This document shows positions 1-5,479 of a stretch of DNA of 6,516 nucleotides, in pieces. The stretch lies in contig JBDTMC010000449.1 in the NCBI GenBank assembly GCA_039934475.1, positions 1-6,516 on the forward strand, given 5' to 3'. Under the pieces are notes generated by a model that had not been told where the DNA came from, did no database searches, and saw nothing but the letters and a program-made list of their open reading frames with translations. The translations under genes were made by a program, and so were the position numbers. The stretch comes from JBDTMC01 sp039934475 (GTDB taxonomy: Bacteria > Acidobacteriota > Terriglobia > Bryobacterales > Bryobacteraceae). Numbering within the stretch: the stretch's first letter is position 1; each line of letters starts with the position of its first letter.

Positions 1-316
1 CATAAGCGTAACTCTGCGCCCAATTGGCGCCTTCACTGGCCGCCGTCAGCCGGTTCGCCCCATCATAGCCGGTGTAATTCTGCGTGAAAACCGTGCCCGC
101 GTGGTTGATCGTTTGGCTGCTCAGGTTGCCGTTGTTCTGCGTCGCGGAATACCCGAACCCCAGCGTCAGCGGCGTCGTCGCTCCGGCGCCCGCGATCAGT
201 GAGGTCAACTGCAGGCGGCTGTTATCCGCCCTCGTCTTCGCCACAGCACCCAACGTCATCTGCGTCAAGCCGCCGAAAGGTGCGTAAGGTGTAGTCCCGT
301 CCACGTAGGTCGACAT
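1..316 (-). pseudogene. 5'-truncated Rhs/YD-repeat fragment (runs off the left edge)
   Basis: The minus frame is open from a TAG at 337-335 to position 1. It reads as Rhs middle-region repeats: a YAPFGGLTQMTLG stretch, a GYSATQNNGNLSSQTI stretch, then NYTGYDGANRLTAASE and NWAQSYAY. The last two are classic YD-repeat text, which in this family builds the hollow beta-shell around the toxin. The Rhs similarity starts abruptly near 318, so the N-terminus is missing. An ATG at 316-314 is available, but it lies inside the repeat text and has no ribosome site of its own. A good site with another ATG (351-349) is in a different frame and hits a stop at 267-265. This is probably the remnant of a second rhs gene, or the 5' part of a cassette that continues to the left. 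Function is unlikely without the N-terminus, but the rest of the gene is not visible. Confidence 0.75.
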
Positions 317-344
317 TTGCCGTTCTGCACTCCACTAACCACAT

Positions 345-389
345 GGGACATAAGTTCCTCCGCTCGTCTGCCAAGTCTGAGGATACTTA
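345..389 (-). repeat. conserved leader with ribosome site and ATG, copy A
   Basis: On the minus strand this block holds GGAGGAA (361-355) four bases before an ATG (351-349), followed by TCCC. A similar block lies at 3714-3759, and the two match at about 82% with one gap. The short frame that starts here (28 codons) runs out of frame into Rhs sequence. It looks like the 5' end of a repeated gene or element that was joined to Rhs debris. The source element is not recognised. Confidence 0.55.
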
Positions 390-394
390 GCGCT

Positions 395-571
395 TTATCG
401 GCGCTTATGAACTACGAATGGATTATCGCCGAAACCTACAATAGAGGCAACAGCGGGTCCGTTCCACCTTAGTTGATTGGACGTCTTGGTTCCGCTTCTT
501 CGCCCGGTGCTGTAGATAACGGAACATCGCCCGAGAGTAGATAAGGAGTTCGTAGCGCTGGCGGTTCGCGG
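395..571 (-). pseudogene. conserved C-terminal peptide fragment, copy A
   Basis: This minus frame follows the TAG of the WG-repeat gene in the same phase and stays open for 58 codons to a TAA at 397-395. Its end reads RWNGPAVASIVGFGDNPFVV followed by HKRR. A second copy of this ending occurs at 4868-4961, where it reads SIVIIGENPFVVTTR. Between the copies, several base differences over the last 35 bases fall at third codon positions of this frame, which suggests it once coded for protein. I cannot name the family. It may be the tail of a gene that normally sits just upstream of rhs modules. No start codon or ribosome site is convincing, so I treat it as a remnant. Confidence 0.4.
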
Positions 572-1564
572 CTAAAACCGAAGGTCATAGCCCAGCGATG
601 TTTCGACGAAAGGACCTCCCCAAACAAACTCCCCGGCCCGGTTGATATATCCGATCTCTTGTGCGGTAGTCACCAAACACAATCCATTGCGAAACCGGCC
701 GGTCGCCGTGAATCGCGCCGGTATGACCCACAGGCCCGCCTGATCGATGAAACCCTTTAGTCCATTAACGGACACGGCTGCTAGTCCTTCAGAGAAAGGA
801 TTTGTAAACGAAAACGCACTTGGGATAACGAGATGGCCATCTCGGTCCACGTACCCGTCCAACCCACTCAGCTCGATCTGCGCCAGCCCTTCGCTGAAGT
901 CGTACGCCATATCGAATTGCGGCTCAATCGCGAAAGATCCTGATTGATCGATGTAGCCCCACCGCCCTCCGATTGATACCCTGGCTAGTCCGTTCCTAAA
1001 CGGGCCGGCGACTAGTCCATCGAACCTCGGAGGGATTGCAAAGTTCCCACTTGGATCGATGTACCCCCATTTGGCGTTGATTTTTACAGAAGCTAGACCT
1101 TGCGAGAACTCCCGTGCATTCTCGTAGACGAAAGGCCCCAGATCCTCCCCGGCAAGACTCACAAATCCGTGTCTTTCGTTCACTTCCACCCACGCGAACC
1201 CTTCGCTGAACGAGCCAACCGTGTCATAGCGCGCCTGAGCTATTACTGAGCCGGACCGGTCGATGAATCCCCGGTGCCTGCCCTTCAAAAATGACGACCG
1301 AGACTCAACAAAATACGAGCCACTGTCCAGGTGCACCGGGATCTCGAACATGCCGAAGGCGTCGATGTAGCCCCACTTTCCACAGAGCGCAACGGCTGCA
1401 AGTCCTTCTGAAAACGGCAGACCGTCGTCAAACTCCGCCGGCACAACCAAGCAGCCGCCATCGTTGATATATCCGACCCTGTATCGATTTGGAGTCTGGC
1501 CACATCTTGCAAAGATAGGAAAGAGACACACGCTAGATTGCCCCGATGTAATATTTGTTCTCAA
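572..1564 (-). CDS. WG-repeat protein, candidate immunity partner of the GHH-type tip
   Basis: The protein is made almost wholly of WG-type beta repeats. I count nine units of about 30-36 residues, each built around G-[YF]-[IV]-x3-G (GYIDPSG, GYIDQSG, GYVDRDG, GFIDQAG) and most preceded by F-[SR]-[EN]-G-L-A. There is no signal peptide or membrane segment, so a soluble cytoplasmic protein is likely. The frame has no ATG. The chosen TTG at 1564-1562 overlaps the upstream stop as TTGA and has a weak GGTGG upstream, giving 330 residues. A TTG at 1600 is the longest option, and a GTG near 1530 is another. The WG fold is usually seen as a binding or scaffold module. The immunity role is inferred only from its place directly behind a toxin tip. 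Overlap with that tip suggests translational coupling. Confidence 0.8.
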   Translation of the reverse strand: MRTNITSGQSSVCLFPIFARCGQTPNRYRVGYINDGGCLVVPAEFDDGLPFSEGLAAVALCGKWGYIDAFGMFEIPVHLDSGSYFVESRSSFLKGRHRGFIDRSGSVIAQARYDTVGSFSEGFAWVEVNERHGFVSLAGEDLGPFVYENAREFSQGLASVKINAKWGYIDPSGNFAIPPRFDGLVAGPFRNGLARVSIGGRWGYIDQSGSFAIEPQFDMAYDFSEGLAQIELSGLDGYVDRDGHLVIPSAFSFTNPFSEGLAAVSVNGLKGFIDQAGLWVIPARFTATGRFRNGLCLVTTAQEIGYINRAGEFVWGGPFVETSLGYDLRF

Positions 1565-2234
1565 AAGGTCGTGCCACCACCGCACGTCGAAGCACCGCAA
1601 GATTGAAAGTTGATCAGTTGTTGCTGCCCTGGAACCACGAATACGAATCCGGCACCAAGGTCGATTGTATCGATCAATCCCCTCAAAGTACTGGTCGCTC
1701 CTGGATTCAACTGTTCTAACCGGCTCATGAAGGTTTGTTCGCCTGGTGCGTTGGAATCCGTTAGCTGTCGTGCTAATTGTTTGGCTTCGAGCTCCATCAC
1801 TTCGCCTAGGCTCTTCTTACTCGCCTGTTGCAGGAACTTGTTCACAATGTCTCGGGCGGCCCTGTTTAGGGACCGATGTAGTGCATCGTAATAGTTTGCT
1901 TACCGATTCTGGAGCGGACCAGTGAACCATCTACTAAAAAGCCTAAACGCGGGGCTGTCAGCGTGGATCTTGGACCATTCCGGCAGGCCATGGTGGCCCA
2001 CTGCGGCAGAAAAGAGCTGACCAATGATACTGGATGATTGGTCGCCCACGCTTATGGTCTGGGCCTTGACCGGCGCCCCCCGGTCTCTCCCTTTCGATTT
2101 GCTAGGTACGTCAGGAACAACGTAACTCGTAAACCTCCCCATCGCCCCCGAGAAGTACCGAGCCCCGAAGTAATTGAGGCCAATGAATACGTACGAGTGG
2201 CCGTCTTCGAATCCCGTTCCTTCAGAGTGAACAA
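1561..2234 (-). pseudogene. orphan Rhs end with GHH/HNH-like nuclease tip, broken
   Basis: The fragment opens with decayed Rhs core text (LFTLKERDS), slips frame, then reads GLNYFGARYFSGAMGRFTS. An extra stretch of about 20 bases between KERDS and GLNYF explains the slip. The usual NPL..DPDG hinge is absent: the tip joins straight after GRFTS. Counting from the ATG at 2142, the tip has VGHHGLPEW (H50, H51), then N83 and H89 in NYYDALHR. This H-H...N...H order resembles HNH/endonuclease VII toxins of the GHH type. A single TAA at 1902-1900 interrupts the tip, and the same frame then stays open for 112 codons, ending in a Cys/Gly-rich tail. If the stop is real, the half before it lacks N83 and H89, so it is probably inactive as nuclease. 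The family call is from motif spacing only. Confidence 0.6.
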
Positions 2235-2254
2235 GGAGAATGACGGCGAATGGA

Positions 2255-2560
2255 TCACCGTACCTGCCGAGCCGCGATCAAGTAGAGCAGTCCATAGAAC
2301 CCGAGAACGCAGAGCGTGGCAAGCAGCAATAGAACCGCGATTCGTGACTGCACGTGAACGCGTCTCGCAGACCAAGTCTTGGCCGCCAGCACAATCACAG
2401 CAATACTGGCAAGTGTCGGTCCGCCCCCATAGAGCAGACGGCCTACGCTCAAATAGTGCTCTCCGGGATATCCGGGTACGAGTAATAGCATGGTGACGCC
2501 GTAGTACAACAGTGGGACGGCGACGATGAACAGCCCGCCACTGAGGGCCTTCAATTGCAT
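2255..2560 (-). CDS. small three-helix membrane protein, candidate immunity protein
   Basis: This 101-residue protein has three predicted membrane segments at about residues 6-28, 48-60 (the weakest) and 74-97, with a basic loop KTWSARR between the last two. The ATG at 2560-2558 puts the first helix at the N-terminus. AAGGA touches that ATG, so the ribosome site is poorly spaced. The frame also runs open upstream through GTG 2605 to the Rhs hinge near 2630, so a read-through Rhs fusion is possible if the frame were restored there. Its position directly after an orphan Rhs core fits an immunity protein for a membrane-active or periplasmic toxin, but that toxin is missing or reduced to about 25 residues. 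No family recognised. Confidence 0.55.
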   Translation of the reverse strand: MQLKALSGGLFIVAVPLLYYGVTMLLLVPGYPGEHYLSVGRLLYGGGPTLASIAVIVLAAKTWSARRVHVQSRIAVLLLLATLCVLGFYGLLYLIAARQVR

Positions 2561-2789
2561 TCCTTGCTGCTCGTGCCAGTGGCAGAATCCGATACGTACA
2601 CGCACGGTTTCATAGGTGCCGTGATGTCCGATCGGGGTCGATATACTTCAGCGGATTGTTCCCACCGTAGACGTACTTGTTGATCGTAGAACTGGGCATC
2701 AGCAGCCGATCATCGGTCAAATTAATCACATCCGGGCTGGTAAAGCGCCCTTGCGCTGCGCTCAAATACCGAGCCCCAAAATAATCGGG

Positions 2790-3037
2790 GCCCGTCTCCC
2801 CATCCCGTTCCTTCCCCGTGAACCGCTCCGGAACCCCGTCACCCACCCCATACCCCGGCACCGCACTCCGGTTCCCAACCGACGCCGGTATCTCCTCCCC
2901 AAACGGCAAATAGTCATGCCGGCTGATCACGGTCCCGGCCGCGTCGGTCACCATCCGCACACTCCCCAAATGATCCGTAGTCAAAAAGCACGTCGCCCTC
3001 ACAAACGGACTGCTCACCTGGCACGCCGGAGGCGCCC
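2790..3037 (-). repeat. Rhs core direct repeat, copy 1
   Basis: These 248 bases align without gaps to 6269-6516, at an offset of 3479. By eye I count about 13 differences (about 95% identity). In the Rhs frame, ten of the eleven differences that lie clear of the repeat edge are silent and one changes Val to Ala. Similarity falls away quickly to the left, toward the hinge and tip, as expected for a conserved core with exchangeable ends. Confidence 0.85.
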
Positions 3038-3418
3038 CCGGCCCATACTCCACCGCCACATTCCCCGCCGCGTCGTACACAAACGTCGTCACCGCGCTCC
3101 CCGTCGTCCGCGTGATCCGCTTCCCGTCTCCATCATAGGTGTAATCGGTGGTCACCGCCGGCGTCCCCGATTGCACCGCTCTCCGCTGCCGGTTCTCTGC
3201 ATCATAGAAGAAGTTGTACACGCCTCCCACAATGGCTGTTTCGTTGCCCGTTTGATCGTACGAGCCCCCGGTCCAGAAATTGCCCGAATACGGCATCGCC
3301 GACCCCGCCGTCGGGATCTGCGGCGTGTAGATAGGGAGCGGAATGTAACTGCCGGCGGCGATCACCGCACGATTGCCCCGCTTGTCATGAGCGGAACTCA
3401 GGGGCTCGCCGAACTTGC

Positions 3419-3466
3419 CGGCAAAACTGCCGTTCCTTACGTTGTGCCTGCCGGTCAGAAGACCGG
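3419..3466. repeat. paired hairpins, REP-like
   Basis: Two short perfect inverted repeats sit side by side: CGGCA/TGCCG with a four-base loop (3419-3432), and CCGGTC/GACCGG with loop AGAA (3451-3466). There is no U-run on either strand, so a rho-independent terminator is unlikely. Paired GC-rich hairpins between gene remnants look like a REP-type extragenic repeat. They fall where Rhs similarity has already ended, so they may mark an insertion or junction. Confidence 0.45.
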
Positions 3467-3515
3467 TTGCCGGACTCGCCTTCATGCAATGCTGCCGCCA
3501 AGTCCGGATCTTCAA

Positions 3516-3832
3516 AAAACTGCGAATTTCTGCTACGACGAAAATGTTGTTTCAAAACAAAGCTCCCCTAGAGCGCACACGTACTTCAGGCCAGCGCGCG
3601 AAATGCGCGTACTGCCGTCACCTTGATTGATGAGAGTAATGGAGGCTAGCCCAGTCGGCCGGTCAGTTACGCGGCCCCGAGCAAGCTCAACGGGGATTGA
3701 GAGGTGTGCAATAGGGACATAAATTCCTCCGTTCGCTGCCGAGTTTCAGGAAACTACTTGATTTTGCCCCGTCACCCGGCCGGCCCAATCGAAGCAGAGG
3801 CCCGCCAAACGTACCACAGGCTGCCCAGCACA
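3516..3832. other. gene-free stretch with leader copy
   Basis: No convincing gene was seen on either strand. The stretch holds the repeated leader at 3714-3759 and a short GC-rich inverted repeat near 3596-3610 (CGCGC...GCGCG). It separates the membrane-protein gene ending at 3833 from the next orphan Rhs core, so it is a module boundary. Confidence 0.5.
3714..3759 (-). repeat. conserved leader with ribosome site and ATG, copy B
   Basis: On the minus strand, GGAGGAA (3730-3724) precedes an ATG at 3720-3718 followed by TCCC, as in copy A at 345-389. The frame gives only 17 codons (start MSLLHTSQS) before a TAA at 3669-3667. The sequence after TCCC differs completely from copy A, so only the 5' region is shared. 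Confidence 0.55.
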
Positions 3833-4165
3833 CTAAAGATGGGCTCCAGTCGCTAGCAAGAAGACATTGATCGCACAGTATGCCAGTTCCAACAGCAACA
3901 CCACCCCCAGCATAGTGCCAACAGGCCAGAGCATGGCGGGGGCCGCCGTGCTACTGGGCCGCCACGCTCCCACCCCCAACGAAATAGCCACGCCGATGCC
4001 CGCAACTGACAGCATCCACATCTTTGTGGAGGGCAGGACACCGGGCACCATAAGCATAGAGGCCACGAAGAGGAGAAAGAGAAGCGTCGAAACTACCCCC
4101 GAAATCCAGTACGTCCAAGAACGCACTCGCGTTGTTCGCGCTTCACTGATCTCCTCAGACCGCAT
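3833..4165 (-). CDS. small three-helix membrane protein, candidate immunity protein
   Basis: This 110-residue protein has a charged N-terminus (MRSEEISEARTTRVR) and three membrane segments at about residues 18-40, 50-67 and 82-104. I chose the ATG at 4165 because AGGAG lies about nine bases upstream. The longer frame from ATG 4198 has no ribosome site and would bring that AGGAG inside the gene. It lies about 55 bases behind the stop of the orphan tip at 4220, the usual place for an immunity gene. A membrane location would suit protection from a toxin that acts at or across the envelope, but the partnership is inferred from position alone. The gene itself looks intact although its toxin is broken. 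No family recognised. Confidence 0.65.
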   Translation of the reverse strand: MRSEEISEARTTRVRSWTYWISGVVSTLLFLLFVASMLMVPGVLPSTKMWMLSVAGIGVAISLGVGAWRPSSTAAPAMLWPVGTMLGVVLLLELAYCAINVFLLATGAHL

Positions 4166-4219
4166 GTTCGTACGCTCCTGTTGCTCCCGTCCCGGCATTC
4201 GCTTAGTGGCACGTGCTAG

Positions 4220-4869
4220 TCAAAGTGTTTGTCTTGCCATTCCAACTCTCGGTGCATTGCTTTGAGAGAACCTCCAAAAGCCGGAAGGCATCGTATCCCC
4301 CACGCGGATGCCCGTAGTCACTCCCGGTTGGCTTGCTGACCATCCGAAGTTATTCTGCCACCAGGGATGTGCATAGTTTGAGAAAAGGGTTTTCCACAAG
4401 CCACTAGGCGACCAGTCCTTATTCCCCTGAGCGATCTTGTTGATCATCTTCAAGGCGTCACGGCAGACAATCGTGCAGTTTTTGTCAAAGAGCATGTGGC
4501 CACCCGCCAGAGCCTCCACCCCTCCGTGTTGACTGATCCAGTCGATTACCTGCTGTGATTCTTCTGGTGTTGTCTGAATCGTCAGCGAAGCATACTGCTG
4601 TCTCAGTGAGTCAGCGGTTGCCCCAGCAAGACCGAACTCACTTGTGCTGACTACGCTGAAACCTGCGAGCGTTCGTTCCGTATCGGACAACCCCTCTCTG
4701 ATCGGCCCGAAGCTCATTACTGCCGCGGCCCCGGTCTGCGGATTCTCCGCCGTGAAGAGCATGTGTCCAGCGCTTGGAGGAAACAGCGAAGATCCTTCAT
4801 AAAAGACGGTTATATCTTTACGTCATCGTCCACATACTTCAGTGGATTATTGCCACCATAAACATACTT
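4220..4869 (-). pseudogene. orphan Rhs hinge and papain-like toxin tip, frameshifted
   Basis: It starts with the last part of an Rhs core, KYVYGGNNPLKYVDDDVKI, then stops at once. One missing base near 4821 accounts for this: restored, the text becomes D-G-KDITVFYEGSSLFPPSAG and joins the open frame ending at 4220. In that frame a TGA at 4825-4823 blocks entry, so only the internal ATG at 4762 remains as a start. The tip carries GH at 4768-4763, then LFTAENPQTGAAAVMSFGP, and about 95 residues later KNCTIVCRDAL (C96, C100 counted from ATG 4762). A His in an early GH motif and a later Asn-Cys is the order seen in circularly permuted papain-fold enzymes (NlpC/P60- and LRAT-like), which occur among Rhs tips. 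Such a toxin would act as a peptidase, amidase or acyl-transfer enzyme. Starting at ATG 4762 would lose the His, so activity is doubtful. A three-helix membrane protein follows. Confidence 0.6.
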
Positions 4870-4961
4870 AGCGCGTAGTAACTACGAATGGATTTTCTCC
4901 GATAATTACGATGGATTGCAAGTGCGGGACCCTCAACGCTACAGGCCGGCAGGTTTCGCCC
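4868..4961 (-). pseudogene. conserved C-terminal peptide fragment, copy B
   Basis: The frame after a TGA at 4964-4962 reads GRNLPACSVEGPALA. It then needs one base removed near 4916 to continue as SIVIIGENPFVVTTR and a TAA at 4870-4868. Copy A at 395-571 reads NGPAVASIVGFGDNPFVVHK. The block directly precedes an orphan Rhs hinge, and its stop overlaps the first Rhs codon. It is a remnant of an unrecognised gene. Confidence 0.4.
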
Positions 4962-4988
4962 TCACGCGATCGCCTCGGCCTGTCTCCG

Positions 4989-5205
4989 TTAGAGTTGAGC
5001 GGAGTGGAGTTCAGCGACATTCGCCTTCGGCTCAAAGCGCCTGTCCGGCGGCAGCTCGGCCTCCGCGAAAACAATTTTCATTTCTTGAACGCCCAGGAAC
5101 CACTCGTTGGCCTCGGGCGCTGGAGCTAAGGTGCCGCCTGCTAGCCGCGGCGGAAGAAATTCCGGTTGCCGGCTATCGATGCACGACGGCGAGTCGGTTC
5201 ACGAC
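4989..5205 (-). other. unassigned open stretch between modules
   Basis: A minus frame is open for about 70 codons and ends at TAA 4991-4989. It includes text such as EANEWFLGVQEMKIVFAEAE and LPPDRRFEPKANVAELHSAQL, which reads more like protein than the other frames here. It overlaps the 3' end of the membrane-protein gene and has no credible start, apart from an internal ATG that would give 30 residues. It may be the tail of a lost immunity gene, or chance. Confidence 0.25.
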
Positions 5206-5452
5206 GTGTTCTCCTTTTCTCCAAGTGCCTCAGGAGCAAATAACTGAGGGCCGAATAGACCAAGCAATCGACAATAGTAATCGTGGGATGGTTAATATCG
5301 TGCGGCCCGCTGAGCCAGGCTCCAACCATGATTCCGGGGAATGTGACCCACTCCACGTAAAGTTGGACGTTTTCACCGAACCAATACCAAGGCAACAGCG
5401 GCAGCATACCGATTACGGTGCCCAACAACAGTGATTTAAGAAAGGTCCTCAT
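5141..5452 (-). CDS. small three-helix membrane protein, candidate immunity to the phospholipase-like tip
   Basis: This 103-residue protein has predicted membrane segments at about residues 4-24 (with LLLGTVIGMLPLLPWYW), 31-48 and 57-74, then a strongly basic tail from residue 75 rich in Arg (RRTRREPTRRR). That tail would stay in the cytoplasm, by the positive-inside rule. I chose ATG 5452. A GTG at 5479 begins immediately after the toxin stop and would add nine residues. Neither has a strong ribosome site, so coupling to the upstream rhs gene is likely. The gap to the toxin stop is 27 bases. Since the toxin looks like a phospholipase, a membrane-embedded protector makes sense, but this is inference. 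No family recognised. The basic tail overlaps another open frame and might itself be altered by recombination. Confidence 0.65.
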   Translation of the reverse strand: MRTFLKSLLLGTVIGMLPLLPWYWFGENVQLYVEWVTFPGIMVGAWLSGPHDINHPTITIVDCLVYSALSYLLLRHLEKRRTRREPTRRRASIAGNRNFFRRG

Positions 5453-5479
5453 TGAAAAGCCGCGAGGATCACAGGCCAC

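Larger units (their letters stand above)
2610..3515 (-). pseudogene. orphan Rhs core without N-terminus or toxin
   Basis: From about 3350 to 2631 the translation is Rhs: GGSYDQTGNETAI, YDAENRQRRAV, TYDGDGKR, FVYDAAGN, DHLGSVRMVTDAAG, FTGKERDGETG, YFGARY and NKYVYGGNNPLKYIDPD. The hinge reads DPDR and then stops at 2612-2610. One extra C near 2630 explains this: without it the text becomes DPDGHHGTYETV and runs on, in frame, into the downstream membrane protein. The longest frame starts at TTG 3515, but its first 50 or so codons come from a hairpin-rich non-Rhs stretch, so it is not a credible native start. The N-terminal shell is absent. The core is nearly identical to the one at 6269-6516. 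It probably serves today only as recombination substrate, and I infer that it makes no toxin. Confidence 0.75.

Noticed and set aside
345..389. Leader repeat as the start of an IS481-type transposase (MSH...)
   Set aside because: Only the first few residues agree, the second copy lacks the match, and no transposase or inverted ends follow.
469..588. Minus-strand 39-codon frame starting MTFGFSREPPALRTPYLL
   Set aside because: It has an ATG and reads plausibly, but it overlaps the WG gene end, lacks a ribosome site, and competes with the conserved frame at 395-571.
572..1600. Tandem repeats in the WG gene as a CRISPR or satellite array
   Set aside because: The periodicity is at protein level with diverged DNA and no spacers of constant length.
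3515..3515. TTG at 3515 as true start of an Rhs protein
   Set aside because: The first 50 or so codons are hairpin-rich non-Rhs sequence and no ribosome site is present; the Rhs N-terminus is simply missing.
3592..3612. GC-rich inverted repeat CGCGC...GCGCG as terminator
   Set aside because: The stem is only five pairs and no T-run follows on either strand.
2751..3626. Long plus-strand open frame of 291 codons
   Set aside because: It lies opposite the Rhs core and its translation is Arg/Pro/His-rich with no domain, as expected for a shadow of GC-rich coding DNA.
4916..5434. Plus-strand open frame of 172 codons
   Set aside because: It is antisense to the membrane protein and debris, low in hydrophobic structure, and has no motif or ribosome site that I can see.
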